In this document: piece by piece, positions 14,599-23,696 of the stretch
How positions within the stretch are numbered: position 1 is the stretch's first letter
How the letters are laid out: each line of letters begins with the position of its first letter
NCBI GenBank assembly: GCA_002839645.1
Contig: PGYL01000030.1
Location: 1 to 49,807, forward strand
DNA length: 49,807 nt
Direction: 5' to 3'
Source of the DNA: Methanomicrobiales archaeon HGW-Methanomicrobiales-2
Lineage (GTDB): Archaea > Halobacteriota > Methanomicrobia > Methanomicrobiales > Methanoculleaceae
The notes under the pieces: model-generated
What the model saw: the letters and a program-made list of their open reading frames with translations, nothing else
Database searches by the model: none
What the model was told of the DNA's origin: nothing
Program-made: the position numbers and the translations under genes

Positions 14599-17500
14599 AT
14601 GGCTAACGACCGGGTGGAGGGAATTCGCCCGATAAGACTTTTTTTTGCGCTCTCGGTGTTTATTTGCATGATGTTGATAGCACCGGCAGCTGCAGATGCC
14701 CTGCCCGACAGGGTGTATGTGAACGCATCGTACAACGTTGAAACGCCCGATTACGGGGAACTGAACTTCTCGACCATCCAGGAAGCCGTCAACGGCGTCG
14801 CGGATGGCGGCGAGGTCTGGGTCTACAACGGGACGTACAATGAGTCGATCGTGATCGACAGAAGCATGACCGTCACGACCGTCTCCTACCAGGTATGCCC
14901 GGGCCTCAACGGCACGATTATCGACGCCATGGGTGAGCCGGTAGGCATCGAGATCAACGCAGACGATGTCTCCATTTCCGGGTTTGAGATCGTGAACGCC
15001 TCCGCCGTCGGGATCTATGCCCATGGTGTCGAAGCGGTCGAGATCATCCACAACAACGTCTCGGTCCTCGATGAGATCTATGCGTTCACCTATGGCATCC
15101 TGGTTCAGGTCGGCACGGATGTCTGCATAGAGGGCAACGAGGTGCGTGCCATCGGGAGCAGCGCTCAGGCGGGCATCACGGTCGATGAGGTGACCGGAGC
15201 CTGCATCCATGACAACTACATCGTGGCGGTCTCGCAGCACCAGGAATCGACAGCCGTAGGGGTGAGCCCCATTACGATTCGTGTCGCACCTGGCCTTGAA
15301 GAAGAAGATGACCCGGCCTTCGCTGCTGAGGACACCGATCATCTGATAGAGTCCCTCGGGGTTTTGATCATCAGGAGCGCTGATGTCGTCGTCGAGAACA
15401 ACCGGGTCGTTTCCGTGGGTGTCTGTACTCCGGAAGAGCCGGATCTGCACCACTCGGCCGTTGAGGCCTGGGGTATCCGGTCCGGCAACTCGGAGAGCCT
15501 GAAGATCCTGGAGAATAACGTCACGGTCGTCGGAAAGGCTCTCGACGCAGCCTGGACGGTCGGTATCCTCGGGGTCGGAGACCTCGCGCTCGTCCAGAAC
15601 AACACGGTCGAGGTTATCGCCGAGTCCCGGGTCGTCCTGCCGGTAGGCATCGTGATCGCAACGGCCGAGAAGGGGCAGGTTCTCGATAACGAGATCGAGG
15701 TAGAGGCCACCTGCATCGGCACGCCCGACGGAGAAGGCGGCAGCCCGGAGTCCACCGGCATCATAGCCGTCGAGTCCCCGAAAGCCCAGGTTCTCAGGAA
15801 CAACGTTCGATACACGCTCATCGTCACCGATGCAGGCCAGCTGGCCATGACGTCGACAGCGGGTATCTACATTGGCGGATGCGACGAGTCCCGGGTGAGC
15901 GAGAACATCGTCATCATCCAGACCGGGATCTTCAACCTGCCGGTCGACGGTGACGAATCCACTCAAGACGAAGAGTCCCTGACTCTGGGGGTCGGGAGGG
16001 TTAAAGGCATCGACGTCGAAGTGAGCAACAAACCCGAGATCTGCGATAACGTCGTGCATGCCTTCGGCACTGTCATGGCCTACGATGAGACTACCGGGGA
16101 ACTCAATGTGGGCGCCCTCTCCGCTCTCGTCCTGACAGGCATCCACGTCTGGAGCGCCTCCGACGACCTCCTCGTGAACCCCGTGGTCCACGAGAACGTG
16201 GTCGTGGTCAGGGCGCAGACGCAGACCTATCTCCTTCCCGGACTGTTACTCGATGAAGAAGAGGTAAAAGCCGCCCTTGCAGACAACAGCGCCCTGTGCG
16301 CCCGTTATGTCGGCATGATGCAGGAGAGTGAGGAGTTCTCCGTCGCAGCGTGCCTCGCGGACACCGAAGGCCTGTCGACCCTCACGGGGAGCGACCTTGA
16401 GTTCGAACCGGACATCGATGAGACGACCTTCGCTGCCGCACTCACGGTAACAGCCGGCATCGTCCTCGAAGATGTCCTGAACCCGGAGGTCTGCTGCAAT
16501 TACGTGCCGGTATACCAGGACGTCGCCGTCATTGCGGCTGACCTGCCGGTCAATGACGTTGGCGTGACGCTCCAGACTCCTCTCTCGTTAGGGCTTATCG
16601 ACCAGGTCTTCTCGGATGAGCAGGTGCAGCAGGCGGTTCTGCTCGGCCTCATCGACGAAAACGGCAACGAGTGGCAGAACCTCTCCGAAGAGGAGAGAGC
16701 GGCGATCACGGATGCCGTCCTCGCCGGAGATACCGGTGTTCTTGCAGCCTACACCGAAGGCAAGACGCTCACCGGGTATCAGGCACTCATGGAAGACGGG
16801 GAAGCGTTCGAGTTCCTGAACGGAACCCGGCTTGCGGCCGCGATCCCGATCTCGGTAAGCTGCGGCGTCTACGTCAACGACGCCGAGGGAGACGTGGTGG
16901 TCCACGACAACGAGATCATGGTAGAGACCAGCGCCGCCGGCATGGCACTCGTGGCGGGCGGCGAACTCGAGGCGCCCGACGCGGCGGCCGGATCCGCCGG
17001 CATTGTAGCGGCGTTCGGTCTTGTCGGAGAGGGTGACTCCATCGACGTCGAAGAGAACTGCATCCACGTAACCACCAACGGAGCATTCCTGAGCGAAGCC
17101 CGTGGAGGCGCAAACGAGACCGCCGACGCAGCGGCAGGCACCGCGAACCTCCTCCTCGCGGTTGGCGTCAGTGCAGCCGCAGACGAGTGCGCCGTGAACA
17201 ACAACAACATCACTGTCGCGCAGGGCAGCCAGGCCCAAGCCCGGGCGTTGAACATGGTGAAGGACAGGACGGCCCTCAGCGTTGCCGCTGCGGCGGGCGT
17301 GGGCGTCGGCATCATCCTCGATGTGGATGAGGTCTTTGACCTGGATACCTACGAGCCCGCTCTCCCCACACCGGACGAAGAGTTCGTGGACATCGTCCAG
17401 GGCAACACCGTCTCGATCACGACGGAGATCGGTGCTCGCTCGTTCGCCGAGATGCTGCTCCCTGCACCCCTCGACGGGTCGTCGAACGCGCTCTCCGGCG

Positions 17501-18837
17501 CGGCAGGAGCCGCGGCGAGCTTCGGCATCGTCGCACCCGAGGCTGACGTGCTCGATAACGTCGTCAGCACGACCGCGAACCAGAGCAGCGTTGCGGAAGC
17601 GCATGTCGAAGAGGCACCCTTCCCCGCCTTACAGGCAGCGGAGTTTGACCTCCCCGGCGCCGGGGCCGCGAACCTGGGAGTCGCCGTCTCCAGCGGTATC
17701 CTGACCGTGCGCTCCTACATCGAGAACAACACCGTCTACACCGCGGCGGGCTCCGAGATAATCGTTGAAGCCGAGACGGAGGAACTCCTCGAGGACGCCG
17801 GCATCCTTGCCGGCACCGTGGCGGCCGACGTCGGCATCGTGAGCCTGAGCCCCTCCTACATCGACGGGAACAGCGTGGACGGAGAGGTCTTCGCCTCCGT
17901 AATAAGCATGCTCCAGGGCGACCGGGTGGACGCAGGCGTCATCGTCCTGGGCCTGAACCTCGGCATCCTCTCGGTGGGCAGCGACGCGACGTTCAACAAC
18001 ATCCACAACGGCTACGTCGGGCTCCCCTACTACTACGAAGAGGAAGAGTACGAGCCCTACGCCTTCTACAACTGGTGGGGCGACGCGAGCGGCCCGTCTG
18101 GCTTCGGCCCCGGTACGGGAAGCACGGTCACCGGCACCATGAACTATGAGCCCTGGCTGACGAAGCCGGCAGACGTCGTCCTTGAGACCGGCAAATCCTA
18201 TTTCGGTCTTGAGATCGCCTCGCCCAACATCGGCGGCGACGGCTACCGCGACGGCCTCGAGCCGGGCTGGAACACCCTCTCGTTCCCGCTGGCGCTCGAG
18301 AACAACACCTGGCAGGCAGTCACCGGGGCCGGCGACGGCCTCAACTACAGCGTCGCCTGCACCTGGGACGCTGGCAGCCAGCGGTGGATCCAGATGACGG
18401 CAACGAGCAAGATCAACCCGCTCGACGCGGTCTACATCAAGATGAACGACTACGACCGCCTCCCGGTCGCGATCAGCCCGGAGATCACGAGCCCGCCGAA
18501 GAAGATGCTCCGGGCGGGGTGGAACCTGGTCGGCCCGGCGTATGACCTGGAGAACGGGCCGATTGGCGCTCCCTACCTCTGGTGGGGAGAGCCTTACGGG
18601 ACCCCGGTCACCAGAACGCTCGCCTCCGTCGAGAAGACACCGGCCGGCCTCATGGGTTACAACGTTGTCGTCTCCCCGTCCATCAACCCCGAATCCTGGG
18701 TCTATATTCCGGGTGACGGGGCGGAGCCCGACATGGACGCCACCTGCGGCTACTGGGTCTACATGAAGAACCCCGTCGAACTTGCCGGGTTCTCCTCCAC
18801 CCCCCTCCCCATGCCCGATTGGGCATGGGACCTATGA
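14599..18837 (+). CDS. Large secreted parallel beta-helix surface protein
   Basis: 1412 residues. A signal peptide (RLFFALSVFICMMLIAPAAA) is followed by a NosD/pectate-lyase-like start: FSTIQEAVNGVADGGEVWVYNGTYNESIVID. The body is a long series of irregular rungs of about 22-60 residues, each with V-x-x-N-x-V type turns (ENNRVVSV, QNNTVEVI, ENNVTVVG), typical of right-handed beta-helices. It is strongly acidic and rich in N-x-S/T sites. From about residue 1195 a different C-terminal module appears, with two repeats containing GWNTLSFPL and GWNLVGPA, ending in PDWAWDL with no membrane anchor. ATG 14599 was chosen over the GTG at 14590 because GGTGA sits five bases upstream. The partner gene follows after 36 bases. 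Probably a cell-surface or S-layer-associated protein. Confidence 0.85.
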   Translation: MANDRVEGIRPIRLFFALSVFICMMLIAPAAADALPDRVYVNASYNVETPDYGELNFSTIQEAVNGVADGGEVWVYNGTYNESIVIDRSMTVTTVSYQVCPGLNGTIIDAMGEPVGIEINADDVSISGFEIVNASAVGIYAHGVEAVEIIHNNVSVLDEIYAFTYGILVQVGTDVCIEGNEVRAIGSSAQAGITVDEVTGACIHDNYIVAVSQHQESTAVGVSPITIRVAPGLEEEDDPAFAAEDTDHLIESLGVLIIRSADVVVENNRVVSVGVCTPEEPDLHHSAVEAWGIRSGNSESLKILENNVTVVGKALDAAWTVGILGVGDLALVQNNTVEVIAESRVVLPVGIVIATAEKGQVLDNEIEVEATCIGTPDGEGGSPESTGIIAVESPKAQVLRNNVRYTLIVTDAGQLAMTSTAGIYIGGCDESRVSENIVIIQTGIFNLPVDGDESTQDEESLTLGVGRVKGIDVEVSNKPEICDNVVHAFGTVMAYDETTGELNVGALSALVLTGIHVWSASDDLLVNPVVHENVVVVRAQTQTYLLPGLLLDEEEVKAALADNSALCARYVGMMQESEEFSVAACLADTEGLSTLTGSDLEFEPDIDETTFAAALTVTAGIVLEDVLNPEVCCNYVPVYQDVAVIAADLPVNDVGVTLQTPLSLGLIDQVFSDEQVQQAVLLGLIDENGNEWQNLSEEERAAITDAVLAGDTGVLAAYTEGKTLTGYQALMEDGEAFEFLNGTRLAAAIPISVSCGVYVNDAEGDVVVHDNEIMVETSAAGMALVAGGELEAPDAAAGSAGIVAAFGLVGEGDSIDVEENCIHVTTNGAFLSEARGGANETADAAAGTANLLLAVGVSAAADECAVNNNNITVAQGSQAQARALNMVKDRTALSVAAAAGVGVGIILDVDEVFDLDTYEPALPTPDEEFVDIVQGNTVSITTEIGARSFAEMLLPAPLDGSSNALSGAAGAAASFGIVAPEADVLDNVVSTTANQSSVAEAHVEEAPFPALQAAEFDLPGAGAANLGVAVSSGILTVRSYIENNTVYTAAGSEIIVEAETEELLEDAGILAGTVAADVGIVSLSPSYIDGNSVDGEVFASVISMLQGDRVDAGVIVLGLNLGILSVGSDATFNNIHNGYVGLPYYYEEEEYEPYAFYNWWGDASGPSGFGPGTGSTVTGTMNYEPWLTKPADVVLETGKSYFGLEIASPNIGGDGYRDGLEPGWNTLSFPLALENNTWQAVTGAGDGLNYSVACTWDAGSQRWIQMTATSKINPLDAVYIKMNDYDRLPVAISPEITSPPKKMLRAGWNLVGPAYDLENGPIGAPYLWWGEPYGTPVTRTLASVEKTPAGLMGYNVVVSPSINPESWVYIPGDGAEPDMDATCGYWVYMKNPVELAGFSSTPLPMPDWAWDL

Positions 18838-18873
18838 GGGCGGTGGCCCACCAACCCATTTTGAGGAACAACC

Positions 18874-19980
18874 ATGAAGCGAAGACCAGCAGCACAAATT
18901 CCAGCCATCCTCACGCTCCTCATCACCGTCAGCCTCCTCGCTGTCCCCGCATTCGCGGACGACAGTAACCCGTCGACGATCCCCCACTTCTTCTACGGGC
19001 AGGTCTACAATGCGGACGGCTCGGACGCTCCGGCAGGGTCGATCATCGTCGCATCGGTCGCGGGGAATCCCGCGGGAACGATCACCGTGGCCCCGGCAGG
19101 CCGATATGGGATCGACTACGGAGACGGCGATAAACTCCTCGTCTGGACTCCGGCCATGCAGCCGGGCGACACTATCGTCTTCCACATCGCCGGGGTCCTG
19201 GCAGTCGAGTCAGCGGTCTACGAGAGCGGCGGCCTCACGAACCTGACGCTCACCGCGAGCGTCACGCCGACGCCGTCACCGACAGGAGGGGGCGGGGGCG
19301 GCGGAGGAGGAGGATCGCACGGGTTCTTCCCGACCTCTACCTCCACCCCACCCGTACCGACGATGCCCGTCGGGCAGGCGTCTCTCTCTCTCTCGGAGAC
19401 TGGTGAGGTCAGCGAATCGGTGACGGTCAGGACCGGCGACGGCGTCGGTTCCCTGACCGTCGGCGCGGGGACGCGTGCCCGCGATGCAAACGGAAATGCG
19501 CTCGGTGAAGTGACCATAGAACGCGTCGACGCCGCCGGACTGCCCCCGATCCCCCCCGGGGCGACGATCGGGTTTGCCCTCGACTGCGGGCCGGCCGGCG
19601 CCACCTTCGACCCGCCGGTCACCCTCACCTATACACTCTCCGAAGAGGAGTGGGAGGAGATTGGCGACCTTGCCACGCTCTCGGTGATGTGGTACAACCC
19701 CGGGACCGGTGAATGGCAGGAGGTCCCCGCAACCGTGGACCCGGCAACCCGGACCGTGACGGCACAGATCTCGCACTTCAGCCTCTTCGCCCTGACGTGG
19801 GCCGCCGCACCCCCGGGGGAAGCGACCGCTGGCCCGACCGGCACCACGCCGGGCGCAGGGGTCACGGAGGGTGAACCGGGTGCAAGAGCCGCCGGGGATC
19901 TTCCCATGGCCATGATCGCCATGGTCGCAGGAACCATTGTGATCATTGCGGCAGGGTTCCTGCTGTTCCGGCGGCGCTAA
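18874..19980 (+). CDS. Membrane-anchored surface protein with ten-glycine hinge
   Basis: 368 residues. Signal peptide (AILTLLITVSLLAVPAFA), a beta-rich domain (about residues 40-130), then a hinge of the type PTPSPTG with ten consecutive Gly, SHGFFPTSTSTPPVPTMP. A second domain (about 170-310; LTYTLSEEEWEEIGDLATL, VMWYNPGTGEWQEV, ISHFSLFAL) resembles stalk modules of methanogen surface proteins. A Gly/Thr linker, one C-terminal membrane helix (MIAMVAGTIVIIAAGFLLF) and RRR follow, so the chain is anchored with its bulk outside. GAGG lies seven bases before the ATG. It is 36 bases after the beta-helix gene and is most likely its membrane-bound partner. The DNA has GGC/GGA runs and a CT repeat that could slip. 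Confidence 0.8.
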   Translation: MKRRPAAQIPAILTLLITVSLLAVPAFADDSNPSTIPHFFYGQVYNADGSDAPAGSIIVASVAGNPAGTITVAPAGRYGIDYGDGDKLLVWTPAMQPGDTIVFHIAGVLAVESAVYESGGLTNLTLTASVTPTPSPTGGGGGGGGGGSHGFFPTSTSTPPVPTMPVGQASLSLSETGEVSESVTVRTGDGVGSLTVGAGTRARDANGNALGEVTIERVDAAGLPPIPPGATIGFALDCGPAGATFDPPVTLTYTLSEEEWEEIGDLATLSVMWYNPGTGEWQEVPATVDPATRTVTAQISHFSLFALTWAAAPPGEATAGPTGTTPGAGVTEGEPGARAAGDLPMAMIAMVAGTIVIIAAGFLLFRRR

Positions 19981-20136
19981 CCCCCATCCTATTTTTCCCG
20001 CGTCCGGGCCTGATAACCGGAGTCACGGTCCCGGCGCCCACAACCGGGCCATATGCCTCCGGGAGGCCGAAGAATACCGTTCACGGAACCTTGATGAACC
20101 GGCAGAAGAGACCCTGAAGAGGAAACCAGGACCGCC

Positions 20137-20730
20137 ATGATCCTTCCACCTGCATTTTACGAGCGAGATACCGTGATCGTCGCAAAGGACCTGCCGGGGT
20201 GCCTGCTCGTCCACCGGGAGGAGGCGGGGACGACGATGGGGTGGATCGTCGAGGTCGAGGCCTACCTCCAGGACGACCCGGCGGCCCACTCATACCGGGG
20301 AGAGACGAAGAGGAATAGCGTTATGTTCGGTCCGGCGGGCCATGCCTACATATACCGGATCTACGGCCTGCACACCTGCGTCAACGTCGTGACCGGACAG
20401 GAGGGTGCAGGGGAGGCGGTCCTGATCCGGGCTCTTGAGCCGGTGGCCGGGATCGACCTTATGCAGGCGAGGCGGGGGACCGAGGATCCGCTCGCGCTCG
20501 CGAGCGGCCCGGGCAAACTGACGCAGGCGCTCGGCATCACCATGGACCTGAACGGGACCTCCCTCTGCGACGGCCCCCTCCAGGTCCGATCGCCCGAGAG
20601 CCTGCCCGACCGCCGGCCGGAGGGCCTGCCGGGGGAGATTGTGCAGACGACGCGGATCGGGATCACGAAGGCGGCGGACCTCCCCCTCCGGTTCTACATC
20701 AAGGGGAGCCGCTACATATCGCGGCGGTGA
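20137..20730 (+). CDS. 3-methyladenine (alkyladenine) DNA glycosylase, AAG/MPG family
   Basis: 197 residues, the usual length. Family motifs are all present: GWIVEVEAYLQDDPAAHSYRG with the catalytic Glu, FGPAGHAYIYRIYGLHTCVNVV, AVLIRALEPVAG, GPGKLTQALGI, and the C-terminal ITKAADLPLRFYIKGSRYIS. It removes alkylated purines from DNA in base-excision repair. The 3' end overlaps the end of the convergent ferredoxin-type gene by 19 bases. A second alkylation-repair gene (AlkD) lies about 7 kb away. Confidence 0.93.
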   Translation: MILPPAFYERDTVIVAKDLPGCLLVHREEAGTTMGWIVEVEAYLQDDPAAHSYRGETKRNSVMFGPAGHAYIYRIYGLHTCVNVVTGQEGAGEAVLIRALEPVAGIDLMQARRGTEDPLALASGPGKLTQALGITMDLNGTSLCDGPLQVRSPESLPDRRPEGLPGEIVQTTRIGITKAADLPLRFYIKGSRYISRR

Positions 20731-21584
20731 CCCCCGCCGGGGCCCCGGCGCCGGACCCTGCCCCCTTCCACCGCCTCACCCTGGAGCGTTATCGTCTTCT
20801 CGGCAACCGGGATCTCATTTCCTGCACGTTTCAGGGCCTCGTCGACGACGTAGCGCACCCCGCTGCAGCAGGGCACCTCCATGTGCAGGACCGTGATCGA
20901 CCGGACCGTGTGCCGCGAGAAGATATCCGCGAGTTTCGTGATGTATCCGGCAACGTCCGCATCAAGTTTCGGGCAGAAGATGAGCGGGATCCTGCCCTGC
21001 AGGAAGTCCCGGTGAAAGTCCCCGTAGGCGAAGGGGACACAGTCCCCGGAGACGAGGAGGTCCGCATCGTCGAAGTAAGCGGCCGCGGGGTTTGCGAGCG
21101 TCAGCTGGATCGGCCACTGCCGCAGTTCCGACTCCACCCGTGCGGCCTGCTCCGCCTCCGCGGCCTCTCTTCCGGGAAGGGTCCGCGCCATGGAGCCCGG
21201 GCATGCCGCCGGGGCGGCGGAAGCAGCCCCGTGCGGGGGGACCGGGATCTCGTGAGCGTTCAGGTAATCTATTGCCCGGCTGTAGAGAGCCTCCTCCCCG
21301 TGACCGAGGAGGTGCTCGAGATGCGCCCTGACGACGCTCTCCCCCTGCGGCACGATCTTCTCCATCACCGCCTCCTCGCTGTATGGCCCGGCCTCCCGCT
21401 CGATGACGCAGATCGCCCCCTCCGGGCACGTCCCGATACAGGCACCGAGTCCGTCGCAGAAGAGGTCGCTCACGAGCCTTGCCTTCCCGTCGATGACCTG
21501 GAGCGCTCCCTCCGGGCAGTCCGGTATGCAGACTCCGCACCCGGTACATTTTTCCTCGTCGATTTCGATGATCTTTCTCTTCAT
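20712..21584 (-). CDS. 2[4Fe-4S] ferredoxin-type protein, methanogen family
   Basis: 290 residues from the ATG at 21584 (MKRKIIEIDEEKC). Two cluster motifs lie at the N-terminus: CTGCGVCIPDCPEG and the variant CDGLGACIGTCPEG. The remainder is a soluble domain with HGAASAAPAACPGS and conserved cysteines at DCVPFAYGDFH, IFCPKLDADV and VPCCSGVRYV. The combination with FLQGRIPLIFCPKLD and VEVPCC-type segments is familiar from anaerobe proteins annotated as ferredoxin or iron-sulfur protein of unknown role; probably a cytoplasmic redox protein. An upstream GTG in frame would add ten residues and was not used. It ends inside the glycosylase gene on the opposite strand. Confidence 0.85.
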   Translation of the reverse strand: MKRKIIEIDEEKCTGCGVCIPDCPEGALQVIDGKARLVSDLFCDGLGACIGTCPEGAICVIEREAGPYSEEAVMEKIVPQGESVVRAHLEHLLGHGEEALYSRAIDYLNAHEIPVPPHGAASAAPAACPGSMARTLPGREAAEAEQAARVESELRQWPIQLTLANPAAAYFDDADLLVSGDCVPFAYGDFHRDFLQGRIPLIFCPKLDADVAGYITKLADIFSRHTVRSITVLHMEVPCCSGVRYVVDEALKRAGNEIPVAEKTITLQGEAVEGGRVRRRGPGGGHRRDM

Positions 21585-21777
21585 CAGATAGATCTCTACC
21601 CGGTCCCCGCCCAAAAACGTTTGCAGCCCCGGGACTTATGTCCCGGCCGGGGTCTCGCTCCCGTGCCCGGAGGCAAACCGGACCTGGGAAGCTGCCATCG
21701 GGAGGATACTGGAATAGAACGGTCTCTCCTGCACGAAGGCATGCCGAACAGGAAAGCAGTTATCCCGCAACCAGGAG

Positions 21778-22959
21778 ATGATTGAGACAATGTCTCCCTC
21801 GCCAACCCACTACCCTGCGCCCACCCTTGACGTCTTCAACATCTACTTCGAGCAGATCTACGACCCGACGATGCACGCCGTCTTCGTCCTCGACGGCGAG
21901 CTCGACGCCGGGGCTATGAGGGAGGCGACGAAGAGGCTGGTCGCCTCCGACCCCTACCTCCGGTCCAGATACGCAGAAGTGGACGGCCGGCCCGTCTGGG
22001 AGGAGATCCCCGAGAGACTGTGGGAAGGAGCGTTCGCCCTCGTTCCGGCCGGTGAAGACGGGGGCCGGCCCCTCACGACGCCCCCGCCACCGCTCGACGT
22101 CCGCTCCGGGCCGCAGGTGCGGGTCGGCCTCTACCGGAGAGGGGAAGGAGATCTCCTGGCCGTCACCTGCCACCACGGTTTCTGCGACGCCTCCGGTGCC
22201 ATGATCCTTGCCCGGGACCTCTTTGCGATCTACCGGGGAATCATGGAGGACCCGGACTTCCGGCCGGCCCCCCGCGATTCCTATGACCGGAGCACGGCCC
22301 ATATTCTTGCGCTCTACTCCGGGGAGGAGCGGGAGCGGGCGCTTGCTGAGGAGGAGCCCTTCGTCGACCGGTGGCGCTTCCCGGTCGAGCGGACCGGGAG
22401 GGGGACGCCTCGCATCGCCTGCCGGACGCTCCCGCCCGAACGCCTTGAACTCACAAAAGCGTTTGGCAAACAGCACGGGGCCACGGTGAACGATGTCCTG
22501 CTCGGCGCGTACTTCCTCGCCCTTCTGAGGGTCCGGGGCAACCCATCGGACCGGGGAGCACCTCTATCGCTCCTGACCTCGGCAGACCTGCGCAGGAAGC
22601 ACCCCGGGTGCCACGGCGAGGGCCTGCCCATGAACCTCTCCATCGCCTACGAGATCACCCTCTCAGCGGATGAAGAGACGCAACTATCGGATGTCATCGA
22701 CCAGGTGGCGGCGATAACGGCCCGTCGCAAGGCGGGAAATCTTGGCCTTGCGACCATTCTCTTCTACGAAGAGATCGGTGCGGCGCTCGATATCCAGGAC
22801 ATCCAATACCTCCCCTGCACCTGCTGGCCGTATGGGTTTCTGCTGTTAGCCTCCACGTTCCGCGGCCGCCTGACGATCATGACGGCGTACGAGGAGGGGC
22901 CCTACTCGACAGCCGTTGTGGAGCGGTTCCTTAAATACGTGGACGAGTACCTTCCGTGA
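21778..22959 (+). CDS. Stand-alone condensation-domain-like acyltransferase
   Basis: 393 residues. The HHxxxD motif occurs as HHGFCDASGAMILARDLFAIY, and the later GATVNDVLLGAYFLALLRV and NLSIAYEI segments match the condensation (CoA-dependent acyltransferase) superfamily: NRPS condensation domains, PapA-like and alcohol acetyltransferases. The protein is a single domain without a carrier protein nearby, so it probably transfers an acyl group onto a small alcohol or amine. The position after the catalytic Asp is Ala rather than the usual Gly. The start is ambiguous: GGAG touches the ATG at 21778, while ATG 21790 is 12 bases from it. Confidence 0.75.
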   Translation: MIETMSPSPTHYPAPTLDVFNIYFEQIYDPTMHAVFVLDGELDAGAMREATKRLVASDPYLRSRYAEVDGRPVWEEIPERLWEGAFALVPAGEDGGRPLTTPPPPLDVRSGPQVRVGLYRRGEGDLLAVTCHHGFCDASGAMILARDLFAIYRGIMEDPDFRPAPRDSYDRSTAHILALYSGEERERALAEEEPFVDRWRFPVERTGRGTPRIACRTLPPERLELTKAFGKQHGATVNDVLLGAYFLALLRVRGNPSDRGAPLSLLTSADLRRKHPGCHGEGLPMNLSIAYEITLSADEETQLSDVIDQVAAITARRKAGNLGLATILFYEEIGAALDIQDIQYLPCTCWPYGFLLLASTFRGRLTIMTAYEEGPYSTAVVERFLKYVDEYLP

Positions 22960-23076
22960 GATCTGCTGCACACGGCAGGCCAAAATAGAGGCAGCACCAG
23001 CCAGATGCCGAATCCCTGTCCCGGGGCAGACTCATACCCTTTTTCTCCTGCTGCGCCGATCTTTGAGTTGATCAGG

Positions 23077-23124
23077 ACGATGCCGGACCAGGCACGGGTA
23101 TCTCTCTGCCCGGTCCGGCATCGT
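23077..23124. repeat. Strong hairpin ahead of the TrmO gene
   Basis: ACGATGCCGGACC (23077-23089) and GGTCCGGCATCGT (23112-23124) are exact reverse complements (13 bp); after one mismatch the stem continues with GGCA/TGCC, leaving a 12-base loop. It sits 20 bases before the trmO ATG. It could end the upstream transcript or act in the trmO leader; no T-run follows. Confidence 0.6.
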
Positions 23125-23143
23125 GCGTACGGGGATTACTGGT

Positions 23144-23629
23144 ATGGATACCACATTCTGTGTAAAACCAATCGGCATCGTGCATGCCGACGAAGGATCG
23201 TTCTCGATTGAGATCGCCGAACCGTTCCGGCCCGCCCTTCTGGGCCTTGACGGATTCAGCCATATGCTCGTGCTCTGGTGGTGCAACCGGGTTGATACGG
23301 AAGAGTGCCGGAATGAGACGGTTTGTAAAAAACCATACACGAAAGGCCCGGCGAGGATCGGGATCTTCGCCACCCGATCACCGGTGCGGCCAAACCCGAT
23401 CGCGCTCTCGGCGGTTCCGGTGCTCGGCATCGACATTGCCGCGGGCGTGATCAGGGTCGCCTACATCGACGCCGACGACTGCACGCCGGTGCTGGATATC
23501 AAACCCTACCTCCCGTCCACCGAGCGGATCCGGGACGCGGAGGTCCCGGGGTGGTCCTCCCACTGGCCGCAATGGTACGAGGAGAACGAGAGGTTCGACT
23601 GGGCGGCGGAGTTCACGAGCGAGGAGTGA
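23144..23629 (+). CDS. trmO: tRNA m6t6A37 methyltransferase TrmO-like (UPF0066)
   Basis: 161 residues from ATG 23144. The signature IGIFATRSPVRPNPIALSAV (SAM-binding, residues about 75-95) and DADDCTPVLDIKPYLP are diagnostic of the TrmO/YaeB fold. In bacteria TrmO methylates t6A at position 37 of threonine tRNAs; archaeal members are assumed to act similarly. This is a single-domain version, shorter than E. coli TrmO (about 235 residues). A GTG 21 bases upstream lies inside the right arm of the hairpin and is a less likely start. The metallophosphoesterase gene follows after 67 bases. Confidence 0.88.
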   Translation: MDTTFCVKPIGIVHADEGSFSIEIAEPFRPALLGLDGFSHMLVLWWCNRVDTEECRNETVCKKPYTKGPARIGIFATRSPVRPNPIALSAVPVLGIDIAAGVIRVAYIDADDCTPVLDIKPYLPSTERIRDAEVPGWSSHWPQWYEENERFDWAAEFTSEE

Positions 23630-23696
23630 GCGAGCGTAATGCCGGCCGGCGGCAACGACCACGAAACCTATCACCCCCAACGCCCAATTCCCGGTC

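Noticed and set aside
14554-16191. 545-codon minus-strand ORF opposite the beta-helix gene
   Set aside because: Low-complexity Asp/Val/Arg composition, no domain, and the opposite strand has a signal peptide, ribosome binding site and promoter.
16588-17604. 338-codon minus-strand ORF in the same gene
   Set aside because: Antisense shadow of the beta-helix gene with the same compositional bias.
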